From contig JBCAMK010000011.1 in assembly GCA_038503065.1 (NCBI GenBank), positions 186,001 through 250,000 on the forward strand: a stretch of DNA of 64,000 nucleotides. Direction: 5' to 3'. Position numbers and translations under genes: made by a program. Origin of the DNA: Paragyromitra xinjiangensis (Eukaryota; Ascomycota; Pezizomycetes; Pezizales; Discinaceae). This document shows, in pieces, positions 11,801 to 21,073 of this stretch (its first letter is position 1; every line of letters starts with the position of its first letter). Below the pieces are notes generated by a model that was not told where the DNA came from, did no database searches, and worked only from the letters and a program-made list of their open reading frames with translations.

Positions 11801-12512
11801 ATGGTCGGTGGGGGGCGAGAGTATTGGCTTTGCTTTCAGAAAATACGTCCAGATAATCATGGTATTGGCTAGGCACCACTTCCTTGGGATCCAGGGCGTC
11901 TTTCTTTTTTAATGCAAGTTCGATGTCCTTCAGTGTGACTGAGAAGATTTGGATTCCTTTGCGTTTCAAAAGTTTCTTCATGTTGACGGCCTTAACGGCA
12001 CAGACATCTGTTTTTCCCAAGTCGACAGAAATGCCTTTGACGGTGACGGGGGTGCCTTCCTTAAGGCAACATTTGTGACAGAAGAGGGAATCGAAGGAAA
12101 GGGTCCGTTGTGCAAATTGTAGGTGGACATCGTGGAGTTGTAGCCATGGTAATCCAAGGACAATAGGGTATGCCCCTAACGAAGTAACAAAGAAGGGGGA
12201 GAACTCATGATGTCCTCCTACGTCCATGTCCAATTTGATCATATGGGTGACTTTTCCAGATGATATGGGAGTTCCATCAATAACTTCAACGTTACGGGGT
12301 TTTTTTAAAGGCAAAAGATCAAAAGAATGGTGGCGCGCGAAAGATTCATCAATGAAAGCATAAGCAGAGGCTCCAGTGTCAACGAGTGCGAAGGTAGAAA
12401 CTGATTTATTTTCGGTAGACAAAGTACAAGAAATCAAAAAATGTTCGTTATCAAGTTTCTTTTCCAACAACACATCGGACACTGAAAAGCCAAAAACTGA
12501 AAATGCAGACAA
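8874..12512 (-). CDS. Gypsy2 Pol polyprotein (PR-RT-RH-IN-chromodomain)
   Basis: About 1212 residues from the first candidate start codon, with no stops. Domain order: aspartic protease (VDTGAS, DTG at 45-47); reverse transcriptase (VDYRGLNAVTIKDRYPLP near 304-321, catalytic YLDD at 402-405); RNase H (ETDASDY at about 549, DHRNLEYF at about 620); integrase HHCC (HHDTPAAGH...CHTC) and DDE (D851 in SMDF, D911 in SDRG, E947 in TEN); C-terminal chromodomain (EVLDSRKRGRGVQYLVKWTG). The frame stays open upstream of residue 1 into the end of gag, where it is in the -1 frame. Pol is therefore probably made as a Gag-Pol fusion by -1 frameshifting and not from its own start. It looks competent for transposition. 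Confidence 0.93.
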   Translation of the reverse strand: MSAFSVFGFSVSDVLLEKKLDNEHFLISCTLSTENKSVSTFALVDTGASAYAFIDESFARHHSFDLLPLKKPRNVEVIDGTPISSGKVTHMIKLDMDVGGHHEFSPFFVTSLGAYPIVLGLPWLQLHDVHLQFAQRTLSFDSLFCHKCCLKEGTPVTVKGISVDLGKTDVCAVKAVNMKKLLKRKGIQIFSVTLKDIELALKKKDALDPKEVVPSQYHDYLDVFSESKANTLAPHRPYDHKIILQEGCAPPFSPLYGMSRGELEVMKESLETDLKRQFIEPSSSPAGAPVLFVRKPGGGLRFCVDYRGLNAVTIKDRYPLPLIRETLDRLCKARWFTKLDLKHAYHLVRINKGDEWKTAFRTRYGHFQYNVMPFGLTNAPATFQRFINDTLRDYLDLFCTAYLDDILIYSNSLEEHEEHVRKVLESLRKAGLYLEPRKCHFHATETTYLGLIITRDGIKMDPKKVQAILEWETPRSVKDIQGFLGFANFYRRFILGYSKIVTPLTTLTKKEVKFLWSPECQEAFDKLKRMFSSAPILIHFDPEKDIIVETDASDYVSGGILSQYGPDGLLHPIAFYSKKHSPAECNYEIYDKELLAIVRAFEEWRPELEATKDPISVLCDHRNLEYFMSTKLLNRRQARWSEFLSRFNFKIIYRPGKQSGKPDALTRRSGDLPKEGDERLSSQIQTVLKKENLDPKLSLFAGSLLNESVEGMSTLEKLFKDAYKADPFPKKVLKMLNDKVQQSKEISLAECSDDEGRLRYRDRLFVPDHSDLQLYLVKQHHDTPAAGHPGRTKTFDLLARKYYWPKMRQYVERYVRNCHTCSRSKAPRHAPYGVLRPLPIPERPWKDISMDFVTGLPESNGFDAVLVVVDRLSKMRHLIPCHTTTGSEDLVQLYLDYVWKLHGLPKSIVSDRGTQFVSKFWKSLCARLKIDVRLSTAFHPQTDGQTENANAVMEQYLRAFVSYQQDDWAQWLSSAEFAANNATSESTRLSPFFANYGFDPDFDMELQENYGPSNTHAEDIADKMKELHETLVLEMQYAQARYEEYANRTRVPAPKYNVGDEVWLSTKNLRTKRPSRKLDHKRIGKFKVKRVVSPYAYELELPDTMNVHPVFHVSLMDPAPNDPVPGQKIFPPPPVEIEGEQEWEVEEVLDSRKRGRGVQYLVKWTGYPQAEWKSSSIFDLDESQSVNDFHRRYPDKPRPSGYSTESSRDLGP

Positions 12513-12562
12513 AGAAAAAACATTAGGAAAACCATGGACTAGGCCACTTGATAGGCCATGGT

Positions 12563-13771
12563 TTACTCTTTTCCCGACTCGATTTCCTCCACTTCTTCTA
12601 CTTCCTCCGTTCTGGCTGCTGCTATCCTAGCCGGGCGTTTATTTGGACATTCTTTGACAGAATGTCCGCTCTGTCCACAATAAAAACAAAGCCCTGCTCG
12701 GGCGCGACGTTCTCTTTCTTGAGGGGTCAAAGGCCCTCTTGGTTGTGCTCTTGATAAGTCCATCGGGGCCAATCCTCCAGGAACATGCGAGGGGTGTGCA
12801 GGGGCAATGGGAGCAAGCGGGACGGTAGCGGGAATTTGAACGGTCCTAGCGGCTGGGGTAACGGACTGGGATGGTCGGCTACTGGCGGCAGGACGGAAAG
12901 AATTCTTGCTTGTGTCAGATCTTCTAGCTTTGATCCTGTTGTCCAGTTTCTGTAATTGGGCAACGTAATCAGAAAAGCGGTCGGCTGGGTCAAGGTATAC
13001 GAGAGCGTCCTGGAGTTCGGTGGAAAGGCCACGGGTTAATGCGGCTTTCTTAGCACGGTCATCCCATTTTAGGTCTGCCATGTATCTTTGGAACTCAGCG
13101 AAGTACAGGGAGAATTCTTTGTTTCGTTGGTACAGGCTCTGGATTGCTCTCTCGGCTGTCGCAATCCTATCCGGGTCTCCGAAAGCGTCCTCCAAGATCT
13201 TGATAATGTCCGCGAAATCCCCAAGGTCCACCTTATCATCAGTAATATAGGGCAAAACTTGGGCGAGAGCATCACCCTTTAGTTTATTAATAGTGAATGC
13301 GAGACGGGATTGGGAATCAGGGAACCGGTCGGCGTTGGCGATGAACTTGAGACGTAGTTGAGCGACAAAGGGACGTAATTGGGAACGGGTGCCAGTGAAC
13401 TCAGGGGGGTCAGGGATTTTTTCTGATCGATAAGACTTAGTGGTGGGTGCGAGAGGGAGTGATGTGGAACCAGATGACGAGCTGATAGGCACAATGGGCT
13501 TTTCTACCCCTTTTCCCTTATCCTTTGCCTTGAAGTCTTCGACTTCTTGGCTCAGGGCAGCATTTGACTCTATCAGTACCTCGACCTCATCATTCTTCCC
13601 GTTGGCCCAAGTTTGCCAATTATTGCATGCTTGAACAAGATCACGGATGATTTCTCGTCCTTGTTGAACTTGGGCAGAATCGGCGGCGTCTGTGGGGAGG
13701 TCTAGTGCTATCCATGCGCTGGCTCGTTCAAAAACGGAAGGCTGGTCTGTGGTTCCGGATGACGAGGCCAT
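12563..13771 (-). CDS. Gypsy2 Gag
   Basis: 402 residues. Starts at ATG 13771 (MASSSGTTDQP). The capsid-like region has RPFVAQLRLKF, INKLKGDALAQVLPYI and FGDPDRIATAERAIQSLYQ. A zinc knuckle, CFYCGQSGHSVKECP, lies near residues 362-375 and would bind the genomic RNA. The acidic C-terminus ends ...ESGKE, stop 12563-12565. The final codons contain the heptamer G GGA AAA, a candidate -1 slippery site. Confidence 0.93.
   Translation of the reverse strand: MASSSGTTDQPSVFERASAWIALDLPTDAADSAQVQQGREIIRDLVQACNNWQTWANGKNDEVEVLIESNAALSQEVEDFKAKDKGKGVEKPIVPISSSSGSTSLPLAPTTKSYRSEKIPDPPEFTGTRSQLRPFVAQLRLKFIANADRFPDSQSRLAFTINKLKGDALAQVLPYITDDKVDLGDFADIIKILEDAFGDPDRIATAERAIQSLYQRNKEFSLYFAEFQRYMADLKWDDRAKKAALTRGLSTELQDALVYLDPADRFSDYVAQLQKLDNRIKARRSDTSKNSFRPAASSRPSQSVTPAARTVQIPATVPLAPIAPAHPSHVPGGLAPMDLSRAQPRGPLTPQERERRARAGLCFYCGQSGHSVKECPNKRPARIAAARTEEVEEVEEIESGKE
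12569..12575 (-). promoter_or_regulatory. Candidate -1 ribosomal frameshift heptamer GGGAAAA
   Basis: On the coding strand the last gag codons are tcg gga aaa gag taa. In the gag frame this gives G GGA AAA, which fits the X XXY YYZ rule for -1 slippage. The pol frame is the -1 frame and is open from here onward. I did not identify a downstream stem-loop or pseudoknot by eye. Confidence 0.65.
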
Positions 13772-14007
13772 GGTGTCCTTTCTAGAATTCTTGGGTGGTT
13801 GCAGGTGAAACTCTGCACGAGGAAGCTAAGTATTCAGAGTCTAACCACTCAGGTGTCCACTCAGAGATACTGTCGGTGTTAGGTTTTGAGCTCCTAACCT
13901 TGGGACGCGTTACGCAAGAGGTGATAAATGTCCAGATTGTTATCCAGTTCATGTATTATTTTGGTCAAATGGCGTTGAGTTGGATGAATACAGGAGATCC
14001 TGTATAG

Positions 14008-14423
14008 TGTTACGAACGAGTCCTGGGACGGGGAAACACAGGTATCACGCAACTCAACCAGGTACTTAGCGTACGGTGACTATCCGCCACACAATATACT
14101 CTAAGTTCAAGGAATTGTTTACGGACGTGGGCGTGGGTCAAGGTTTATACGAGGTGTATTAAACAAGATACAGGATGAAGAAGAAAGAAAAGAAACCACC
14201 AACGCTCACCAACAGCTCGCCTATTTATCTCCATGAATCCATCAACCCTAAACCCTTCCTTCTCGCTAACATGACTCACAACCGAACAAACACTACCAAA
14301 TAAAGAAACGCAACACAACCGAAACCTCCCGACCAACATGAACCCGTAACCGAATAAGGAAATCCCAACACTAAGCCCGCGACGCATAATCCTAACCACA
14401 ACTAAACTACCCGAGCCGTGACA
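14008..14423 (-). repeat. Gypsy2 5' LTR
   Basis: 416 bp. The internal sequence just inside it on the minus strand (CTATACAGGATCTCCTGTATTC) includes a short self-complementary stretch where the primer-binding site should be. I could not assign a primer tRNA. Confidence 0.92.
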
Positions 14424-15290
14424 GGCAGAGGCGGCGGAAGCTCAGGCAGCGGATCGACCATATGGCGGAGGCGGCGGAAGCTCAGGCAGCGGATCGACCA
14501 TGTGGCGGAGGCGGCGGAAGCTCAGGCAACGAATCGACCATATGGCGCAGGCAGCGGAGGCGGCTGCAGCAAATCGACCAATTGGCGGAGGCGGAGGAAG
14601 CTCAGGCAGCAGATCGACGACCTCCAGGAGGCGGCGGAAGCTCAGGAAGCGAATCGACCATATGGCGGAAGCGGAGGAAGCTCAGGAAGCGGATCGACGA
14701 CCTCCAGGAGGCAGCGGAAGCTCAGGAAGCGAATCGACCATATGGCGGAAGCGGAGGAAGCTCAGGAAGCGGATCGACGACCTCCAGGAGGCAGCGGAAG
14801 CTCAGGCAGCGAATCGACCATATGGCGCAGGCAGCGGAGGTGGCTGCAGCAAATCGACCAATTGGCGGAAGCGGAGGAAGCTCAGGAAGCGGATCGACGA
14901 CCTCCAGGAGGCAGCGGAAGCTCAGGCAGCGAATCGACCATATGGCGCAGGCAGCGGAGGCTGCTGCAGCTGTGGCGGAGGCGGCGGAAGCTCAGGCAGC
15001 GGATCGATGACCTCCAGGAGGCAGCGGAAGCTCAGGAAGCGAATCGACCATATGGCGGAAGCGGAGGAAGCTCAGGCAGCGGATCGACCATGTGGCGGAG
15101 GCGGCGGAAGCTCAGGCAGCAGATCGACGACCTCCAGGAGGCAGCGGAAGCTCAGGCAGCGAATCAACCATATGGCGCAGGCAGCGGAGGCTGCTGCAGC
15201 TGTGGCGGAGGCGGCGGAAGCTCAGGCAGCGAATCGACCATATGGTGGAGGCAGCGGAGGCTGCAGCAGCGAATCGATCAGCATATTGAG
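14424..15290. repeat. 40-nt minisatellite, right part
   Basis: Over 20 units of 40 nt, e.g. CTCAGGAAGCGGATCGACGA + CCTCCAGGAGGCAGCGGAAG alternating with TATGGCGGAAGCGGAGGAAG versions. Because 40 is not a multiple of 3, each frame cycles through the unit with a 40-residue period. All three plus-strand frames are open, so the long open frames here are not evidence of genes. Confidence 0.9.
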
Positions 15291-15594
15291 CTCGCTTAGG
15301 CGGAAGCAGAGGAAGCGGATCGAAGCGAGTCTAGGAGGCATATCAGCGGGAGTCAAATAAACGGAATCAAGACGTTACTTAGGAGGTTCTTTGCAAGCAG
15401 AGCTTGGTACTTTGAGCCTAAAAGTCATGATGTTAGCGAAGTACTATGGTACAGCGAGGTAGGGAATGGGTGTGAGGGAATAGGGGATGGGTGGGAGGGA
15501 ATAGGGGAAGCAATAGTAGGAAGGACGGGAGAGGTGGAGATTGGTGTCTTATTAGGCGTTGCTTTGGCGACGGCATGGCGACTACTAAGCGATG

Positions 15595-15922
15595 ACTAAG
15601 CGACCTGGAGATTTTTGAAAATCGCTAAGTGCCTGGGGGGAGGCGAGGTGAATTTTGCTAAGTCCCGAAGTTTCAGGGACTTAGAAAAAAATCGATCGGG
15701 CAGCCTGCTGGATTTCGCTAAGTGCCACATCCGGGTGCGGGTGGTCGCAGCTAAGCTGCAGCCGAGCGCCAGGAGGCCGGAGCGCTGTGCAGCCTGCGCC
15801 CACACAGGCCAGCGCTTGGAGCAGCTCGCCTAGGCGATCTGGAAGGCCACAAACGCAGCGGGCGGAATATGGCCTTCCAGAAGACAGGAAAGTGTCGGGG
15901 CGACATTTTTTTTTTGCTGATG
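15595..15922 (+). repeat. Conserved tail of 40-nt-type CATCAGC elements
   Basis: Shares GCTAAGTGCC, ATCGATCGGGCAGCCTGCTG and the terminal GGCCTTCCAGAAGACAGGAA with 21074-21410 (reverse complement) and 46660-46980. Confidence 0.8.
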
Positions 15923-15929
15923 GAGTCCG

Positions 15930-16582
15930 TTACTGTTAGTGCATTCGGCCAGTGAGATTTCCTTTGATTGTCTATCTCCTTTTTCTAATGCTGTAAGGAT
16001 TTTTTCCGGGAATGGGTCAGCTTTATATCCTTTTTTAAATAATGAAAATAGGGTGGCGTCCATTTCAGCGGGTTCGTTTGATAAAGAGCCCGCCAACAAA
16101 CTTAGCTTAGGATCCAAATTTTCCTTTTTTAATACCACTTGACTCTGATGTGCGAATCTTTCATCCCCTTCTTCAGGGAGATCTCCTGATCTCCTTGTCA
16201 ATGCGTCCGGTTTTCCCCCTTGTTTTCCTGGTCGATAGGTAATAACGAAATTGAAACGTGAAAGGTACTCAGCCCATCTTGCTTGTCGATGATTTAATTG
16301 TTTGGTGGTCATGAAATATTCCAAATTCTTATGGTCGGAAATAACTGAGATGGGATGTGCTGCCCCTTCCAATTCCGGTCTCCATTCCTCAAATGTGCAA
16401 ATAATGGCTAGTAGTTCCTTGTCGTATATTTCATAGTTGCACTCTGCGGGGGAATGTTTCTTTGAGAAGAAGGCTACCGGGTGTAAAACTCCATTATCAT
16501 CATATTGAGATAGAATACCAGCGGATACATAATCAGAAGCGTCGGTTTCCACAAAGATTTTCTTATCGGGGTCAAAGTGCAT
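15930..16582 (-). pseudogene. Gypsy A pol: RNase H region, interrupted
   Basis: RNase H motifs [37 protein letters not shown] and DHKNLEYFM, then [20 protein letters not shown]. The frame runs to ...[14 protein letters not shown] and is then cut by the CATCAGC element at 15922; pol continues at 7529. A stop codon (TAA) near 16612 separates it from the RT block in the same frame. Confidence 0.85.
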
Positions 16583-16612
16583 GAGGATTGGGGCGGTAGT
16601 AAAAGCAAATTT

Positions 16613-18154
16613 TTATGCATCGAAGGCTTGCTGTGCCTTAGGGGACCATTCAAACGGAGTGTCCTTTTTTGTTAATGCCGAAAGGGGGGAGGAAAGTCGT
16701 GAAAATCCGAATATAAACCGTTGATAAAAATTCGCATACCCCAAAAAAGCCTGGACATCTTTAACCAATCTAGGTACACCCCACTCTCTTATAGCTTTTA
16801 GCTTTTCCTCATCCATGCTGATGCCATCTGGGGAGAGGATCAATCCCAAATATTTCGTTGATTGGGTATGAAATTCACATTTCTCAGGTTTGAGGAGGAT
16901 TCCTTGCTGTTTCAGAGCTTGCAGTACCTTATTAACGTGTTCCTTATGCTCCTCCAGGTTGTCACTGTAAATTAAGATATCATCGAGGTAGGCAGTACAG
17001 AAAATATCCAAGTATTCAGTGAGGCAATCGTTAACGAAGCGTTGGAAGGTACCAGGTGCATTGGTGAGTCCAAAGGGCATAACTTTGTACTCGTAGAGGC
17101 CATAACGGGTACGGAAGGCCGTTTTCCACTCTTCCCCTTCTCCCATTCGTATTTGATTGTAACCCATGCGAAGGTCCAACTTGGTATACCATTTAGCTTT
17201 GGCCAGGCGGTCCAGGGTTTCCCGGATGAGGGGGGAAGTGTAGCGATCTTTAATGGTGATACTGTTTAATCCACGGTAATTCACACACAAACGGAGGGAT
17301 CCATCAGCTTTCTTCCCAAAGAGAACCGGGGCTCCGGCTGGTGACGAGCTGGCTTGGATAAACCCTTTTCCAAGGTTATCTTCGATATACTCTTTTAATA
17401 CCAAGAGTTCTTCTCTTGACATTCCATAGAGAGGCCCAAAGGGTGGTTCTTTCCCGGCGAGAAGGGGTATCTTATGATCATAAGGACGGCGTGGGGGAAG
17501 TCCATTGGCTTTGGATTCATCAAACATATCCAGGAACTCATGGTATTCCAGGGGGATCCATTGTTTCCATTCTTCCTTTGTGGCTTGTTTGTCCAAAATT
17601 TTATTAATTTCGCCCAGGGAAATGGCGTAAATCTGGGATGTCCGTTTCTTAGCTAGCCGGCTAAAAGCTGCAGCTCCGATGAAATGGATTTTAAGTTCTT
17701 TGGCAGGTTGAATGCTGTGAGTCGTGACCGGAGTTTTGGTGGGGGCGCAATGAGTGCAGCAGTGTTCGGATCCAAAGGTAACTTTATTGGCCGCGAATTG
17801 TAGGGAAACGTCATGATGCTTCATCCAAGGGATTCCTAAGACCAGCGGATAGTGACCAAGTTGTGTCACAAAGAAGGGGGCTTTTTCCTGATGATCTTGA
17901 ATAGAAAGCCCGCAATGTACAAGATGAGTGATGGCGCCCGAAGAAATGGGCCTACCATCAATAACCTCGAGTTGGCAAGGAATTTTGAGGGGGATAAGGG
18001 GGAAATTATGGTGACGCGCGAATTCTTCATCCATGAATGCAAATCCCGAGGCTCCAGTGTCCAACAGTGTGTGAGTTTGTATGGTTTTATTGTTACTTGA
18101 AAGATTACAAGAGATAACAAAATGTTCCCCATCCAATTTATCCTCCATGCACAC
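16613..18154 (-). pseudogene. Gypsy A pol: protease and reverse transcriptase
   Basis: Protease motif LLDTGASGFAFMDEEFARHH near the N-terminus. Reverse transcriptase motifs NYRGLNSITIKDRYTSPLIR, TRYGLYEYKVMPFGLTNAPG and FCTAYLDDILIYS, then FLGYANFYQRFI. One in-frame TAA after QQAFDA ends the block; RNase H resumes immediately downstream in the same frame, so this is a nonsense mutation and not a domain boundary. Confidence 0.85.
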
Positions 18155-18240
18155 ATCAGATACCGAAAATCCCGAAATAGAAAAGACAGACAGAGAAGAA
18201 GAAAGAGAAACCAGAGCAGGGTCACATAGCGACTCTGGTT

Positions 18241-19529
18241 TTACAAGTTTAAAGACTGGGAAACATCTGCGGCCGTGAAAGAAGGTAATGGATCAACAGA
18301 TCCCGACGAGGAAGACGCTGCGGGAGCCGTATTGACCAGGGCTTCCCTCATTGCGGGTTTTTTTGGCACGGAGGGGCAGTTGGCGTAGGAGTGGTTTTCA
18401 CCCGCACAGAACATACATTTGCCAGTGGACCAACGCCACTGTTTCTCAAGATCCAAAAGCTTTTTCCGTCCATTAATCATGGTGAACCTTTGATCTGGTG
18501 CGGGGCGATCCATATTACTGGTTCTTCCAAAGGAAAGGTCCATGGGGGCCAGCCCTCCCGGGGTGTGAGAAGAATGGGGTGTAAAGGAGGCAGGAGCGGG
18601 GGCGACAAATTGTCCCATGTTGTTTCGGTTGGTATTTTTCTTCTCCTTCTTGTGGGCCCTGATACGATTATCTAGCTAAAGGAGGAGCGAAGTGAAGGTG
18701 TTGAAGGTAGTAGGAGGATCTATTATAACAACCATTGCTTCCTTCAGCTCCTCCGAGATCCCATATTCCAAGGCGTCCATTTTTGCGGTTTCCCCATACT
18801 GAAGGCGCCCCATGATGTGTTGAAAATCTGCTAGGTAGGCGGAGAACTCCCTCTTTCCTTGTTTCAGTTGGTGGAGTTCCCTCCTTGCTGTTCCGGTTGG
18901 GTCGGGGTCGCCAAAGGCGGTTTCCAGGGCAGTAATGAGTTTGGCGGCGTTGGTCCAAGTGGTTGTCCCATTAGGGAGGACAGTGTGACGGACTTGTTCA
19001 AGAGCAGCCCCCTCCAAACGATTGATGGTATAGAGAATTTATTATTCTCGTTGGTGAAGCGGTCGTTATTGACCGATAGCTTGGAACGGAGCTGGAGAAC
19101 AAAGCCGGGGAGTTTATCGCGGGACCCATCGAACTTCTCTGGGTCGGGCATTTTTTCTGACCGGTGTTGACTTACCAATGGGGGGGGTGGAGGTGGTGCT
19201 GGGGAGTGAGGACGTGATTCTCGTTGTGCTCCCAAGCGAGCTTGATCCCTTTCCCTTCGTAAGCGGTCAGTGGTTTGGTTGGCTTGTTGGAGGGTTGCAT
19301 TGGCGTTGGTGAGCTGTATTTGGGTCGTGCCCAGGGTTTGTTCTGCGTTTTCACGGGCTTCATCGCTTGCTTCGATTTGTAGTTCAAGCCTATGGATGTA
19401 GGCACGGGTATCTTGGTAAAGTCTACCGATATCCTCGCTAGCCAGTTCAGTGAAATGGTCTTGGGTTGGGAAATCCCAAGTTACGGATGTTTGGGCATCG
19501 GAAGGCGCGGGGTTGGGTACAGCCGACAT
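18241..19529 (-). pseudogene. Gypsy A gag, frameshifted
   Basis: Starts MSAVPNPAPSD at 19529 and has a coiled-coil-like segment (LELQIEASDEARENAEQTL), then a capsid-like RSEKMPDPEKFDGSRDKLPG. The frame shifts near 19020-19040, continues as GAALEQVRHTVLP...FGDPDPTGTARRELHQLKQG, meets a TAG near 18674, and resumes with LDNRIRAHKKEK. The zinc knuckle CMFCAGENHSYANCP is at about 18390-18430. At least two disabling lesions. Confidence 0.8.
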
Positions 19530-19751
19530 GGTAGAGATATTTCCTTAGGTGATTTTGGAAATGGTGGAGTGTGTAGAGTTGGTCCTTAGGTATTTGTGGT
19601 CCAACCAGTCGGGTACAACTAGCATTTGTTCAGGGGTTCTTCGGGCAGTTGTGCAAGGGAAAAGGTGAAGGATGGATTGGTAAATCCGCGACGCGATGCC
19701 CATAGAGCATGTGTTCTTATGGTGAGGGGTGTGGATGAGGAAGCAACGTAA

Positions 19752-20179
19752 TCTCAGGGAACGAGGTCTTGTCAAGCCCTTTGGTATCCCTAAAGGTGAG
19801 CAGTGCTACTTGAACAAAACTTCACTACAATGATAATACAATGATTTCCACAGGCCTCACGTAGGGTAAGAATCGAAGTGATTCTGGGGTGTGACAGCGG
19901 CAGCGATAATGATGTTTCTGAGGTAGAAACAGAGATGGTATTTCTATAACAGTACGGTAGAAGTAAAGTAAGAGACGTTGCTTAAGGAAAGAAAGAAAAG
20001 AACAATCACAACCGCAGAAATCCATCGCTTATATACCCAATCTTCCCCTTTCCATGACTCATCCTTGACTCACCCAACCGAACCGCAACAAACACAACGA
20101 AAGAATACAATTACTAATCCTTAACCCTGCCCATGATGTAGCCCCGTTCCATTCTCTGGGCCTGACTCTGTCCGTGAAA
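19752..20179 (-). repeat. Gypsy A 5' LTR
   Basis: 428 bp, partner of 5731-6157, followed by the CTAAG duplication. Confidence 0.85.
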
Positions 20180-20184
20180 CTAAG

Positions 20185-21073
20185 CCTCCGAATCGACTCC
20201 TGAATAGACTCCGAATCCACTGCCGAATTGACCACTGAATTGACTGCAGAATTGACTCCGAATCGGCTGTTACTAAGCCTCCGAATCCTGCCGAATTGAC
20301 TGCCGAATTGACTGCTGAATAGGCTCCGAATCCTGCCGAATTGACTGCCGAATTGACTGCCGAATTGACTGCTGAATAGGCTCCAAATCATGCCGAATTG
20401 ACTGCCGAATTGACTGCTGAATAGGCTCCGAATTGACTGCCGAATAGACTCCGAATCGGCTGTTTCTGAGCCTCCAAATCCTGCTGAATTGACTGCCGAA
20501 TTGACTGCTGAATAGGTTCCGAAGTGACTGCTGAATCGGCTCCTGAATAGACTCCGAATTGACTCCTGAATAGGCTCCGAATCCTGCTGAATTGACTGCC
20601 GAATTGACTGCTGAATTGACTGCTAAATTGACTCCCGAATAGACTCCGAATTGACTGCTGAATTGACTGCTGAATTGACTCTATAGTACGGCATGTTAGC
20701 ACAATCAACTGACGGGTAAGAGGTGGGGATTGGAGGGGTGGGGCAAGCGGGAGGTGGAGAGGTGGGAAGTGGAGAGATGGGAGGCAAGCAGGAGGTGGGA
20801 GGCGAGCAGGTGGTGGGGTGTGTGGTTGATATGAGGGAATTGCTGGCGGAAGGCGCATGTGAGGTCATAATGAGCCTAGGAGGGTCGGGTAACTGAGGGT
20901 TAGGGTTTCGACTTGGCTGAATCTGCAGCCAGGAGACAGTATATGGGCACATGGGTGTATGATAGAGCGATTGAGGTGCGCAAGGGCGTATGGACATGCT
21001 GGGGCGCGCAATAGAGCGATCCGATGGGCGTACTAGGCGTATGGATGTACTGGGGCGTGCAATAGAGAGATCA
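20185..21073 (+). mobile_element. CATCAGC element type 1, right part
   Basis: Continues the minisatellite cut at 5730 (to about 20690). It then has CTATAGTACGGCATGTTAGC as in the complete copy at about 4230, a shortened 15-nt repeat and the start of the 60-nt repeat. It is broken at 21073 by another CATCAGC terminus, and its own right end is not found. Confidence 0.6.

Larger units (their letters stand above)
8447..14423 (-). mobile_element. Ty3/gypsy2, full-length, probably young and intact
   Basis: 5977 bp with two 416-bp LTRs (8447-8862, 14008-14423), flanked by the 5-bp duplication GGCAG (8442-8446 and 14424-14428). On the coding (minus) strand the LTR runs TGTCACGG...CGTAACA. A polypurine tract GAGGAGGGGCTAC lies just inside the 3' LTR. 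The LTRs differ at a single position that I could find (about 8774 versus 14335), which implies recent insertion. Gag and Pol frames are both open from end to end. Confidence 0.93.
7530..15922 (+). mobile_element. CATCAGC-terminus element, 40-nt minisatellite type, host of gypsy2
   Basis: Left end CATCAGCAAAAAAACGG and right end TTTTTTTTTTGCTGATG, flanked by a 2-bp duplication GA (7528-7529 and 15923-15924) inside gypsy A pol. Without gypsy2 it is about 2.4 kb. It contains a head, a 40-nt minisatellite (7905-8446 and 14424-15290) and a conserved 330-bp tail (about 15595-15922). No transposase is visible; I infer mobilisation in trans. Confidence 0.75.
5731..20179 (-). mobile_element. Ty3/gypsy retrotransposon A, decayed, with nested insertions
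   Basis: LTRs at 5731-6157 and 19752-20179 flank a minus-strand gag-pol. Both sides are bordered by the 5-bp duplication CTAAG (5726-5730 and 20180-20184), which lies in the minisatellite of the host element. The LTR termini are unusual (minus strand TTTCAYGG...CCTGAGA rather than TG...CA). A polypurine tract, GAAGGAGGGGGCTAC, abuts the 3' LTR at about 6158-6175. About five differences separate the two LTRs. Pol is split by a CATCAGC element at 7530-15922. Gag has a frameshift and a stop, and pol carries a nonsense codon, so the copy is dead. Confidence 0.85.

Noticed and set aside
14418..15360. Three overlapping open frames of 180-290 codons, Gly/Ser/Arg-rich
   Set aside because: They are the three frames of one 40-nt minisatellite and share the same 40-residue period; no start context or domain.
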